Source of the DNA: Rhizosphaericola sp047606825
GTDB lineage: Bacteria; Bacteroidota; Bacteroidia; Chitinophagales; Chitinophagaceae
DNA: 17,065 nucleotides
Reading direction: 5' to 3'
Assembly: GCA_047606825.1 (NCBI GenBank)
Contig: JASGDY010000103.1
Coordinates: forward strand, 1 to 17,065
A program made the position numbers and the translations under genes. Positions 1 to 6,711 of the stretch are shown here, in pieces. A model generated the notes under the pieces. It was not told the DNA's origin and made no database searches. It worked only from the letters and a program-made list of their open reading frames with translations. Position 1 is the stretch's first letter. Each line of letters starts with the position of its first letter.

Positions 1-169
1 TGCGGAGCAGTTGGGTGCCTAAGTAGTTTCGACAGCCAGCAAGAAACCTTCCCGAAGCCGTAGCCGAACGGTTCAGCGCATTCATGATGTTTTTCCACAA
101 TAGGAAAATTTAGATGCGTTGGCCCTGTGGATTCACACTGTTCAATGTATTTTATTCCTTTTTTGTTTA
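1..169. other. Left-edge region, no supported gene
   Basis: No gene can be supported here. Bases 1-113 look less AT-rich than what follows. On the plus strand they contain short open stretches: one frame stops at 24-26, then stays open until a TAG at 111-113, giving a peptide that includes PEAVAERFSAFMMF. On the minus strand there is a short open stretch starting with an ATG near 84. Either could be the end of a gene or of a decayed mobile element, but I do not recognise them. The composition change near 113 could mark the left border of the AT-rich two-gene unit that follows. Confidence 0.3.
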
Positions 170-201
170 TTTTCGCAATACAAAAACAAGTACTATATTT
201 A
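170..201 (+). promoter_or_regulatory. Candidate promoter of the Panacea unit
   Basis: A TTTTCG box (170-175) and a TATATTTA box (194-201, one mismatch to the Bacteroidota -7 consensus TAnnTTTG) are separated by about 18-19 nt. Transcription would begin near 206, only a few bases before the ATG at 210, so the mRNA would be nearly leaderless. The match is moderate and the call rests on spacing and position. Confidence 0.35.
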
Positions 202-209
202 CTAATTAT

Positions 210-656
210 ATGACATTCAATGCTTTAGATGTTGCCAACAAAATAGTTATCAATACCGATATTGATAAGGGAGATCTTATCTCTAATCTGAAACTTCAAA
301 AAATGCTATATTATCTTCAAGGTTTTAACTTAGCGTTTTTTGACGAAAAATTGTTTGACGATGACATAGAAGCATGGCAATACGGGCCAGTCGTTCCCTC
401 TGTTTATTATAATTTCAAAGACTTTGGCAAAGGGGCTATTATATTGAGTGAAGCCGTTGAAGAAATACATTTGAACAACGAAGAACAAGAGGATATGTTC
501 AGGCAAGTTTTGGAGGAATATGGCAAGTTTAATGCCATCCGGTTAATGGAAATGACCCACGAAGAACTTCCATGGAAATCGACGGAAATAAAAAAAGTAA
601 TTGATACCCAAGTGATGAAAGCTTATTTTAAGACACTTGTAGAGTATAGTAAGTGA
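210..656 (+). CDS. Panacea (SocA-like, DUF4065) antitoxin-domain protein
   Basis: This 148-residue protein is built almost entirely of a Panacea domain, the promiscuous antitoxin domain also found in the proteolysis adaptor SocA. Visible family features are the N-terminal ALDVANKIV helix, the LKLQKMLYYLQGF stretch, the WQYGPVVPSVY motif, and a C-terminal segment with MTHEELPW. In known Panacea toxin-antitoxin pairs this protein binds and neutralises a toxin encoded next to it, and the partners belong to many unrelated toxin families. The start at 210 is preferred because the family begins at about M-x-F-x-A-x-D-V-A; an in-frame ATG at 114 would add 32 residues with no family resemblance and would lie upstream of the candidate promoter. 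The stop overlaps the GTG start of the next gene, which implies translational coupling. The gene is visibly AT-rich compared with priA and the minus-strand secreted genes, consistent with horizontal acquisition. Confidence 0.85.
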   Translation: MTFNALDVANKIVINTDIDKGDLISNLKLQKMLYYLQGFNLAFFDEKLFDDDIEAWQYGPVVPSVYYNFKDFGKGAIILSEAVEEIHLNNEEQEDMFRQVLEEYGKFNAIRLMEMTHEELPWKSTEIKKVIDTQVMKAYFKTLVEYSK

Positions 657-1057
657 GAAAAAGGATAAAAAAGGTTGAGGAACAACCACACATACACAAA
701 GGGATAATTAACGATTATCCGATTTTTTGTTTTAAATATTTACAAGATGTTTCTATAAAGAAGTGTAATGACCATAAATTTTTTTGTGATTTTATTTTTC
801 GACTGCGAAAACTTAGCGAGTTAGGATGGAAAGAAATCAATAAATCATCCCGCCATAGTTTTGGGACTGAAAGGCTACCTGTAAAATCATTGAAACCTGA
901 CTTGCCTCCCATTATTACAGATGATGTTGACGAGTTGACCGTTTTTAGGGCAAATGGAAACAACTTGCCATTTTTAGGCATCAGGAAATCTGGTGTTTTC
1001 CACATTATTTTCATCGAAACCAGCTTTGGAGATATTTATGACCACGGGGTGGGCTGA
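653..1057 (+). CDS. Candidate toxin partner of the Panacea protein (134 aa)
   Basis: The gene starts at a GTG (653-655) that overlaps the TGA of the Panacea gene (654-656), so the two are very probably co-translated. I do not recognise a named family with certainty. The protein has a basic N-terminus, no signal peptide and no membrane segment. A helical middle (LRKLSELGWKEI, 51-62) is followed by a polar patch with R67, H68, E73 and a likely beta-rich C-terminus: LTVFRANGNNLPFLGIRKSG (95-114), then FHIIFIETSFGDIYDH (116-131). The last part resembles the terminal strands of small RelE/BrnT-like ribonuclease toxins, where a strand of the type 'fhvlwid..' precedes a short acidic or aromatic tail. 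R67, H68, R99, E122, D130 and H131 are candidate functional residues. Toxin function is inferred mainly from the operon with a Panacea antitoxin. It could also be a non-toxic accessory protein. The gene is AT-rich like its neighbour. Confidence 0.55.
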   Translation: MRKRIKKVEEQPHIHKGIINDYPIFCFKYLQDVSIKKCNDHKFFCDFIFRLRKLSELGWKEINKSSRHSFGTERLPVKSLKPDLPPIITDDVDELTVFRANGNNLPFLGIRKSGVFHIIFIETSFGDIYDHGVG

Positions 1058-1166
1058 TTCTTCATTAACCCAAACCCTTTGCAAAAACATACAAAACACC
1101 ACCCTTACTCGCGCAAGCATTGGCGGGAGCAAGCACTTTCAACTCTCCACTGGATCGAAGCAACAA

Positions 1167-1193
1167 AAAGCAAGCCCTTGCGGGACTTGCTTT
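1167..1193. terminator. Bidirectional terminator between convergent genes
   Basis: An inverted repeat pairs AAAGCAAG (1167-1174) plus CCC with GGG plus CTTGCTTT (1186-1193), with one bulged A at 1185 and a TTGC loop. An A-run lies on the left side and a T-rich stretch (1191-1200) on the right, so it can terminate the Panacea unit from the left and the RRM gene from the right. Confidence 0.75.
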
Positions 1194-1220
1194 CTTATTT
1201 TTCAAGGTTTGAAATACGGA

Positions 1221-1544
1221 TTAGTAGCTACGACCACCCCTGTATCCACCGCCGCCGCCATAAGATTTTTTCTTATAGTCGCCGCCGCCGCTTCCTTCGG
1301 GCTTTGGAGTGGACTCGTTGACGATGATTTTGCGCCCGCCGATTTCAGTTTCGTTCAAGTTACTGATGGCTGCTTTAGCAGCTTCGTCACTCGTCATTTC
1401 AACAAACCCAAATCCTTTGCTACGGTTATTGTTGAATTTGTCCGTAACAACTTTTGCGGAAGATACTTCTCCATAAGTAGAGAAGAGATTGAAAAGATCG
1501 TCGCTGGTCAATGACCAACTCAGATTGCCTACGTAAATGTTCAT
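1221..1544 (-). CDS. RRM-domain RNA-binding protein, glycine-rich tail
   Basis: This 107-residue protein consists of one RNA recognition motif followed by a glycine-rich tail. The RNP2 strand is IYVGNL (3-8) and the RNP1 strand is RSKGFGFVEM (41-50), with the aromatic residues Y4, F45 and F47 that stack on RNA bases. Residues 84-107 are Gly/Tyr/Arg/Lys-rich. Such small single-RRM proteins are common in Bacteroidota and cyanobacteria, where they are cytoplasmic RNA-binding or RNA-chaperone proteins often linked to cold or stress responses. The RNA target here is unknown. The gene stands alone, convergent with the candidate toxin gene, and has its own promoter about 110 nt upstream. The start at 1544 is fixed because the domain begins directly with MNIYVGNL. 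Confidence 0.93.
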   Translation of the reverse strand: MNIYVGNLSWSLTSDDLFNLFSTYGEVSSAKVVTDKFNNNRSKGFGFVEMTSDEAAKAAISNLNETEIGGRKIIVNESTPKPEGSGGGDYKKKSYGGGGGYRGGRSY

Positions 1545-1658
1545 GGTTTTAAATTAAGAAAAAATGTAAAAATTTCACAGCATACCAAAACCCAAAAAAA
1601 CATTACGCAGTCTTGCTTCACATCATTGGGAAATATTGAATTGAACTGTATTGCTTAA

Positions 1659-1688
1659 CGAAGATATAAATATTTACGTATCTGACAA
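1659..1688 (-). promoter_or_regulatory. Promoter of the RRM gene
   Basis: Read on the minus strand, a TTG -33 core (1686-1688) and a TATCTTCG -7 box (1659-1666, one mismatch to TAnnTTTG) are 19 nt apart, the spacing expected for the Bacteroidota housekeeping sigma factor. Transcription would start near 1653, giving a leader of about 108 nt, long for a gene of this size and possibly regulatory. The same TATCTTCG box occurs before priA. Confidence 0.55.
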
Positions 1689-1797
1689 CTTTTTTTGTGA
1701 AATATTATAAAAAATGGTTATTAATGCTATCCAAGGGTTGCATTATACCATAAAGACGACTTTGCGACAGCAATAAAACCAAACAAGATACGATAAA

Positions 1798-1819
1798 GCC
1801 TCCCGTAGACACGGGAGGC
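1798..1819 (-). terminator. Terminator downstream of the T9SS protein gene
   Basis: A perfect 9-bp stem (1798-1806 with 1811-1819: GCCTCCCGT/ACGGGAGGC) closes a four-base AGAC loop. It lies about 40 nt past the stop of the T9SS gene. An extra GGGATTTTT on its right side means it could also stop plus-strand transcription. On the minus strand only a short T-rich stretch (TTTATC) follows the stem, so termination there may be imperfect. Confidence 0.6.
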
Positions 1820-1860
1820 GGGATTTTTATCTATCTATCTTTTTCATTTTCAGGGAAGAC

Positions 1861-2622
1861 CTACTGCTTCATAAACTTAACCGTACCGATTACCGTTCCG
1901 TTTTGCAGCAACTGGGCAAAATACACTCCCGCGGCCAGCCCGGAGACACTGACCTGTTGTGGAGATGTCGTGACGGTCAGAGTACGGTAGACTTTGCCGT
2001 CCATGCCGACAATACGCACCTGTTGTCCGGCAACGACGTTCCTGATATGGAGCACGTCCGTCGTTGGATTGGGGTAGACACCGATGGCGTCCTGTCCATC
2101 AAAAGTGACCGTCCTGGTGACGCTGTATGCATATTTGCCGTCCAGATCCGTCTGTTTTAAACGGTAATAGTTGATGCCGGACAAGGGTGTCGCATCGGTA
2201 TAGTTGTAGTCCAGTTGCGTACTGCTGTTGCCGTTGGGAGCCTTGCTCGCAACGTAGCCGATGGACGTTCCCCATGTCTTGCCGTCGAGGCTACGTTCGA
2301 GGTAGAAACCTGCATTGCTGATTTCCGATGCCGTACTCCAACTGAGCAACGCCGTACTGTTGTACTTTGTTGCGGTGAAATCCAACAGTGTGACGGGCAA
2401 CGCACTGGTGGTATTGTAGTTCTGCTGTAAACCGTATGTGACGGTGTTGCTCGTGGTCGTGGTCTCTTCGAAGTCTATCTGCCCGACGGAGTTGCTTATG
2501 CTCCCGGCACCGGAGGTCTCGGTGGTCTCCCCGGTTGCTACCACGCCTGACTGCGCCTGCGACTTGATAACGCCGACTATCGTCGTCAATGCGACAAATA
2601 AAGTTGTATAAATCTGTTTCAT
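1861..2622 (-). CDS. Secreted protein with T9SS type A sorting domain
   Basis: This 253-residue protein is predicted to be exported by Sec and then passed through the type IX secretion system to the cell surface or medium. A signal peptide covers residues 1-24 (MKQIYTTLFVALTTI..., ending AQ|SG). Residues 25-73 are Thr/Ser-rich and include SVGQ and GLQQNY, typical of surface proteins of this group. Residues 75-172 form a fibronectin-III/Ig-like domain (LPVTLLDFTATK, LLSWSTASE, FYLERSLDGK, NYYRLKQTDLDG). Residues 180-253 are the type A sorting domain, with VYPNPTTD and GLAAGVYF and a basic end. There is no catalytic domain, so an adhesive or structural role is plausible. The start at 2622 is chosen over an ATG at 2676 because the signal peptide begins there and the longer version would run into the upstream gene's stop. 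It is the last gene of the minus-strand cluster, 55 nt after the preceding gene. Confidence 0.88.
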   Translation of the reverse strand: MKQIYTTLFVALTTIVGVIKSQAQSGVVATGETTETSGAGSISNSVGQIDFEETTTTSNTVTYGLQQNYNTTSALPVTLLDFTATKYNSTALLSWSTASEISNAGFYLERSLDGKTWGTSIGYVASKAPNGNSSTQLDYNYTDATPLSGINYYRLKQTDLDGKYAYSVTRTVTFDGQDAIGVYPNPTTDVLHIRNVVAGQQVRIVGMDGKVYRTLTVTTSPQQVSVSGLAAGVYFAQLLQNGTVIGTVKFMKQ

Positions 2623-2677
2623 CTTATAATTTTTTATTGTTTCCGTTAACGTGGGACTCGCCTCCCAAATCAACAAA

Positions 2678-3670
2678 CTAAAAGTTGACCCTTGTCACGT
2701 CCGTAAGGGTATAATAAAGGCTATTTAACGCGTAGTCATTGGCGGTGCTACAGCTAATGATGATATAATACCCTTTGCCGGCCGATGTCGCGTCCGCCAC
2801 GGTGGGGAAAAATTCTGAAAAAGGATATGCATCGGATCCACTGAAGTTAGGGGCAGGGACGGTAATCGCGTCAGAGTAGATCAGGACGCCGGAGCCGATG
2901 CTGTAGACCTTGAAATAGATGTTCACTGTATTCTTGGCGGTTGCGTTGATACCACTATTGTTCCAATAATAATTTCCCTGTACCCTCCAGAGATTGGTCT
3001 CGTATGTTTTGTTGGTCAGAGGAGCTTCCAACAACGGGTAACTGTATATCTTGTTGTCGTTATTGATGACACCTATGACGGAGTCCACGGCTACATTGTG
3101 TCCTGTCGAGTGTGTTTTCGTCGGAACGTAGCCTTTGTAGGCAAGTATCCCGCCCCAGCTTGTATCCAGTGTCCGTATCTGACTGTGGGAGATGGCAATT
3201 TTTGTGGTCAGGCTGCCTGCCACACTGTCGGACAGGGTTGATTTCCTTGCAGACGTAGCCTTCTTGGTATAGAGCGCATAAGGCAGGCTCAGCAACTGCT
3301 TGGTCGTGGTGTTGGTATAACTGGTACCGCCGGCCGTATCGACCTCGGTCTTAAGGTAATAGGTACCGGTTGACCAGTCAATGGCGGAGATGGTGCCGCT
3401 CTTGTTGGAACCATTGCCTATGTGTAGGGAATACAGTCCGCTGATGTTTGTCGTAGCCGTCTGCGTTTCCGAATAGACGGCTGTGCCGCTGGCTGACCCC
3501 TGCAGGATGCTGACCTTGACACCGACTGTCTTGCTTGTCACCAAGCCGTTGGTACTGGTGTTGCGGACTACTTCGTGGTAGCCAATCACTTGTGGGATGG
3601 ACTGTGCGTGTGCCAAGGACAAGCATAGTGTCCATGCAAACAGGAATGTGGGTATATGTCTAATTTTCAT
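2678..3670 (-). CDS. Secreted two-domain paralogue 3 of the tandem family
   Basis: This 330-residue protein has a signal peptide (1-23, ending AHAQ) and no membrane segment afterwards. Residues 24-135 form an N-terminal domain widely shared among Bacteroidota surface proteins: VVRN, VGVKVSILQGSASGTAVYSE, SGLYSLHIGNG, IDWSTGTYYLKTEVD and LLSLPYALYT. A linker of about 30 residues leads to a C-terminal domain (about 165-330) shared with the two upstream genes, with VAVDSVIG, YPLLEAPLT, YETNLWRVQGNY, FPTVADATSAGKGY and the ending TDVTRVNF. I do not recognise the C-terminal domain; it looks beta-rich. There is no T9SS sorting signal, unlike the next gene. The N-terminal domain is somewhat diverged, with PQVIGYHEVVRN replacing the PQKMNYQAVIRD of the next paralogue. 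Function is unknown; a surface, adhesive or matrix role is a guess. Confidence 0.75.
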   Translation of the reverse strand: MKIRHIPTFLFAWTLCLSLAHAQSIPQVIGYHEVVRNTSTNGLVTSKTVGVKVSILQGSASGTAVYSETQTATTNISGLYSLHIGNGSNKSGTISAIDWSTGTYYLKTEVDTAGGTSYTNTTTKQLLSLPYALYTKKATSARKSTLSDSVAGSLTTKIAISHSQIRTLDTSWGGILAYKGYVPTKTHSTGHNVAVDSVIGVINNDNKIYSYPLLEAPLTNKTYETNLWRVQGNYYWNNSGINATAKNTVNIYFKVYSIGSGVLIYSDAITVPAPNFSGSDAYPFSEFFPTVADATSAGKGYYIIISCSTANDYALNSLYYTLTDVTRVNF

Positions 3671-3704
3671 TTGTCTATTTTTTATTTATAATAATTATTT
3701 TTAA

Positions 3705-3829
3705 TAGTGTTTTGTTAGGCCTCACCCCCGACCCCTCTCCCAAGTGAGAGGGGAGACGCGAAGTCTTAGGTGTCGCTACACGCCTCTCTTTTAGGAGAGG
3801 GGTCGGGGGTGAGGCCTAACAAAACACTA
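3705..3829. repeat. Palindromic dispersed element, copy 1 (125 bp)
   Basis: Perfect 36-bp arms (3705-3740 and 3794-3829) flank a 53-nt centre. The 95-bp core (3720-3814, beginning CCTCACCCCCGACC) recurs at 6712-6806 with five differences, all in the centre. Two smaller hairpins can form instead of the long one: CCCCTCTC/GAGAGGGG (3732-3739 with 3746-3753) and CCTCTC/GAGAGG (3783-3788 with 3795-3800). The element sits in the gap between two genes of the secreted-protein cluster, so a transcript reading through it would contain a very stable stem that could attenuate or process the mRNA. It has no coding capacity and resembles a REP/MITE-type element. Confidence 0.85.
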
Positions 3830-3868
3830 ACTTGCCCTTTGCGAAGTATATCAATGCTGTCAAGCATA

Positions 3869-4831
3869 TCAAAAATTGGTACGTGTGATGCTTGTAAACC
3901 TGTAGCCAATCCCATTTGTCGCCAGCGAATTGCCTAAACTGGAGACAAGGGTAATCTTGTAGCCGAGACCTTCTGAAGTAGCGTCCGCAATGGTGGGGAA
4001 ATACAAGGAAAACGGCACCACGGTTCCGGCGGTAAGCCCCGTGGGCACCATGATTGTCTGTACGTAGACCAAGACACCGGAGCCGATGCTCCTGACCTGG
4101 AAAACGATGACTGCGGGCTTGGTAAGCGCGGCACCTTTGGCGTTGACCACATATTCTCCCTGTATCCTCCAGAGGTCGGTCCCATACGTTCTGGTAAGGG
4201 GTGCTTCCAACAGGGGATAGCTAAGGCTGGGGGTGGTCGTGTTCACCGGACCAACGACGGAGTCTACCGCCACGGTGTTGCCCGTAGACCAGGTCTTGGT
4301 AAGCGTCCTGCCCTGTGTCTGCATGAGGTAACCCCAGGTAGTGTCGGCATTCAGCGACACGGTATCGCTCTGGGTAAGGTTGATCTTGATCGTTTTGCTT
4401 TTGGTAGTACTGTCTGTCACCTTGGTGAAGAATATGGAATCCACCTTTGCGGCATTCAAAGCATAAGGCACGCTTACCAGTTGGCTCGTGGTCGTCACGG
4501 TATAGTTGGTCCCGCCAGCCGGATCCACTTGCAGCTTGATATAATAAGTTCCGGCAGACCAGTCGATACTGGAAAAGGAACTGCCGCTACCTATCTCAAT
4601 GGATATGAGGCCATTGGCATTGGTGGTTGGGGTCTGTGTCTCGGAGTACACTTCGGTGGATGCGGCATTCAGGATACTGATTTTGATGCCGATGGCCGTG
4701 TTTGCGACCACGGTGTTGGATACATCACGGATGACCGCCTGGTAGTTCATTTTTTGAGGCGTCTGTGCGTGTGCATTGGATAGTCCTAGTACCAGTAGAC
4801 CTAGGTAGATGTGTATATTTCTCAGTTTCAT
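3869..4831 (-). CDS. Secreted two-domain paralogue 2 of the tandem family
   Basis: This 320-residue protein starts at 4831 (MKLRNIHIYLG) by analogy with the MKIR starts of its two paralogues; an ATG at 4855 would add eight residues. The signal peptide ends at AHAQ (about residue 23). The N-terminal domain (24-127) is the most typical of the three: PQKMNYQAVIRD, AIGIKISIL, VYSETQTPTTNANGLISIEI, IDWSAGTYYIKLQVDPAGG and LVSVPYALNA. The C-terminal domain (about 155-320) has VAVDSVVGPV, YPLLEAPLT, DLWRIQGEY, SGVLVY, VPFSLYFPTIADATS and the ending SITRTNF. No sorting domain, lipobox or enzyme motif is visible. It is separated from paralogue 1 by 123 nt and from paralogue 3 by the palindromic element. 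The family clearly arose by local duplication, but the copies have diverged well beyond recent duplication. Confidence 0.75.
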   Translation of the reverse strand: MKLRNIHIYLGLLVLGLSNAHAQTPQKMNYQAVIRDVSNTVVANTAIGIKISILNAASTEVYSETQTPTTNANGLISIEIGSGSSFSSIDWSAGTYYIKLQVDPAGGTNYTVTTTSQLVSVPYALNAAKVDSIFFTKVTDSTTKSKTIKINLTQSDTVSLNADTTWGYLMQTQGRTLTKTWSTGNTVAVDSVVGPVNTTTPSLSYPLLEAPLTRTYGTDLWRIQGEYVVNAKGAALTKPAVIVFQVRSIGSGVLVYVQTIMVPTGLTAGTVVPFSLYFPTIADATSEGLGYKITLVSSLGNSLATNGIGYRFTSITRTNF

Positions 4832-4954
4832 CTGTATATTTTTTGTTTTTTTCAATTGTTCCCACTTAACAAGATGGGCGCATTTTGCTCGATGGGCTTC
4901 GTTTTTGCATTGTCTTGATACATCAATACATCAGGATGCCTCAAGACCTCTTCG

Positions 4955-5932
4955 CTAAAAATTGGTGCGGGAGATGCTGGTAAGTTTATATTTGGCGAGA
5001 CTGCTGATACGGCCGCCAGTACCTATATCGCCGGTGACGATGATGTCATAACCCTTCGCTGCCGATGTCGCGTCGGCGACGGTGGGGAAAAACACGGAAA
5101 ACGGCACTACGGTTCCATTGCTAAGACCCGGGGGAACTGCGATTGCCTGCGCAAAGACTATGGCACTGCTCGCTCTACTTGTAATCTTAAAAAGCATGAC
5201 TGTCGGATTGGTTATGCTAGTCTCGGTGCCTGTCCATTTGTATTCGCCCGTTATCCTCCAGAGGTTGGTTTCATACGTTTTGTAGGTCAACGGGGCATCC
5301 AACAAGGGGTAGCTTTCGCTTTTATTGCTGGAAACCGGTCCTATGACTGAATCCGGTTTCACATAATCCCCGGCCGCATAAGCTGTGCTAAGTGTAAGGT
5401 TCTGCATCTGGAGACCGTAGTTGGCCGTTCCTGACATCGCGGCATAATCACTTTGTGTAAGGTTGATCTTTGTGGTCTTGCTGTCGGCGATACTGTCGGC
5501 ACTAATTGAGGAGAATGCAGAGTCCGCGGTTGCCGCATACAGGACATAAGGGACGCTCAACAACTGGCTGGTGGCGGTGACCGTATAGCTGTCACTGCCG
5601 TTAGGGTCTATCTCCGACTTGAGGTAGTAGGTGCCGGTAGACCAGTCGATTGCAGCCATTGTACCGGAGACGATGGTGCCATTGCCTATCAGGAGGGAGA
5701 AGATACCGCTGGTGCTGGTCGTAGGGGTCTGCGTCTCGACATAGACCGCGGTACCTGATGTTGACCCTTGCAGGATACTTAACTTGACACCGACCGTCGC
5801 GCTTGCGACCAGGTTGCCGGTACTGTTACGGACGGTCGCCTGGTAGCTGATCTTCTGGGGTACTTGTGCCTGTGTGCCATATAGTCCTGTGGCCAACAGG
5901 TGTAGGGATAAGAGTAGAATTCTTATTTTCAT
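4955..5932 (-). CDS. Secreted two-domain paralogue 1 of the tandem family
   Basis: This is the first gene of the minus-strand cluster, 325 residues. Its signal peptide is about residues 1-22 (MKIRILLLSLHLLATGLYG..., ending TQAQ). The N-terminal domain has PQKISYQATVRN, VGVKLSILQGSTSGTAVYVE, SGIFSLLIGNG, IDWSTGTYYLKSEIDPNG and LLSVPYVLYA. The linker carries DSKTTKINLTQSD, which closely matches a stretch of paralogue 2, showing that the homology includes the linker. The C-terminal domain has PDSVIGPV, YPLLDAPLT, YETNLWRITGEY, VPFSVFFPTVADATSAAKGY and the ending SISRTNF. The identical arrangement in all three and the nearly invariant last residues suggest that the C-terminus matters, perhaps for secretion or assembly, but no known signal fits. 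No clear promoter is seen close upstream. Confidence 0.75.
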   Translation of the reverse strand: MKIRILLLSLHLLATGLYGTQAQVPQKISYQATVRNSTGNLVASATVGVKLSILQGSTSGTAVYVETQTPTTSTSGIFSLLIGNGTIVSGTMAAIDWSTGTYYLKSEIDPNGSDSYTVTATSQLLSVPYVLYAATADSAFSSISADSIADSKTTKINLTQSDYAAMSGTANYGLQMQNLTLSTAYAAGDYVKPDSVIGPVSSNKSESYPLLDAPLTYKTYETNLWRITGEYKWTGTETSITNPTVMLFKITSRASSAIVFAQAIAVPPGLSNGTVVPFSVFFPTVADATSAAKGYDIIVTGDIGTGGRISSLAKYKLTSISRTNF

Positions 5933-6585
5933 AATCGATTGTTTAAGTGACTACTGTTTTATAACCATCCTCGGGGGATGCGACACCTGTTTTTGCCGTC
6001 CCGTCCGGATAAGGTATCGGGATGCCAACGACCCACCTTGTACATGTCAACGACGGTATAAAATACCAGAAGGTCCGACGACATGCCCAAAGGATTCGCA
6101 ACGCACATGAATACCTTGTAGATTGGTTCAAACGTGATGAACAAAGTAGACAACAGGAATGTCATTACCGACTGCCCTTAAATGAATCCATACACGCCTG
6201 ATGTACAAGGATTGGTTAGGCTTGCGGTGTTGTATGCCTTATCATTTTTAACGGTTTTTAATAAACGAGAAGTTCCAATTTTAATATAACGACGAATTCC
6301 AAAGGTTATTGCTGTTTTCCAAACTAAAGTAGTGATTTTTTTTATCTAGACAAAAAAATGTTTATGCGAAGCAAGGGTTGAAATGGGGGTTATAGCACGC
6401 GCGGGATAAAAAAGTGCGCTTTTTTTAGTTTAAATTTAGAACTGTTTGAGTTCACTAACGTCCAAACGTTGATAAAATAAGTTCTTTGAAAGTATTGTCG
6501 GTAAAGGGTTTCAGGCGAAATTGGCGTTTCAACGATTTCAGCCAAATATGCTTTTTTGTTGCTGCCAGATTGACATATTTGCCAG
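5933..6585. other. Intergenic region upstream of the secreted cluster
   Basis: About 650 nt without a convincing gene. Two overlapping minus-strand frames (5943-6131 and 5959-6165) lack family resemblance and are probably chance. A weak minus-strand promoter candidate has CAATTTTA at 6276-6283 (TAAAATTG when read on the minus strand) and TTTG at 6300-6303, only 16 nt apart; it would give the cluster a leader of roughly 340 nt. From about 6430 the sequence may be the leader of the decayed IS4-type element that begins at 6586. Confidence 0.4.
6408..6426 (+). terminator. Weak terminator-like hairpin
   Basis: AAAAAAG (6408-6414) pairs with CTTTTTT (6419-6425) around a TGCG loop, followed by one more T and then A. 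The stem is almost all A-T, and no gene lies upstream on the plus strand, so it may be accidental or belong to the end of a decayed element. Confidence 0.25.
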
Positions 6586-6708
6586 ATGAATACAGGTAAG
6601 TATGTTTTTTCCCAGGTAACGGACTTTTTGAGCTACGACGAGTTCAACAAGTTTGTCAAAAAGTATAAAGGCAACTACAAGGTAAAAACATACTTAACTG
6701 CGCTGTTA
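6586..6708 (+). pseudogene. IS4-type transposase N-terminal fragment (DUF4372)
   Basis: The first 40 residues read MNTGKYVFSQVTDFLSYDEF followed by NKFVKKYKGNYKVKTYLTAL. This matches the DUF4372 N-terminus of IS4-family transposases, whose usual beginning is of the type M-N-x-G-K-Y-V-F-[SA]-Q, then about F-L, F-[DN]-[KR]-[FI]-V, K-Y-x-G-[ND]. The intact protein would be roughly 350-400 residues. Here the match stops at about 6705, where the second copy of the palindromic element begins; the frame then runs through that element to a stop at 6784-6786. None of the DDE catalytic domain is visible. It is therefore a truncated relic, and the palindromic element may mark the breakpoint. Confidence 0.7.
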
Positions 6709-6711
6709 GAG

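Larger units (their letters stand above)
1545..1860. other. Intergenic region between two minus-strand genes
   Basis: This 316-nt stretch holds the RRM leader and promoter and, at 1798-1819, the terminator of the secreted-protein operon. Nothing else is evident; the remainder is AT-rich and has no plausible reading frame. Confidence 0.6.

Noticed and set aside
715..1014. Minus-strand frame of 99 codons opposite the candidate toxin
   Set aside because: The plus-strand frame is coupled by overlap to a Panacea gene, and the antisense frame has no supporting features.
993..1514. Plus-strand open frame of 173 codons
   Set aside because: It lies antisense to the RRM gene, whose RNP1/RNP2 motifs are unambiguous, and overlaps the end of the candidate toxin gene; its translation is low-complexity Ala/Ser/Phe without family resemblance.
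1903..2430. Plus-strand frames opposite the T9SS protein gene
   Set aside because: The minus strand carries a complete signal peptide, Ig-like domain and sorting domain; the plus frames are antisense without any features.
5943..6165. Two overlapping minus-strand frames upstream of the secreted cluster
   Set aside because: No signal peptide, domain or ribosome-binding context, and neither frame resembles anything I know; most likely chance.
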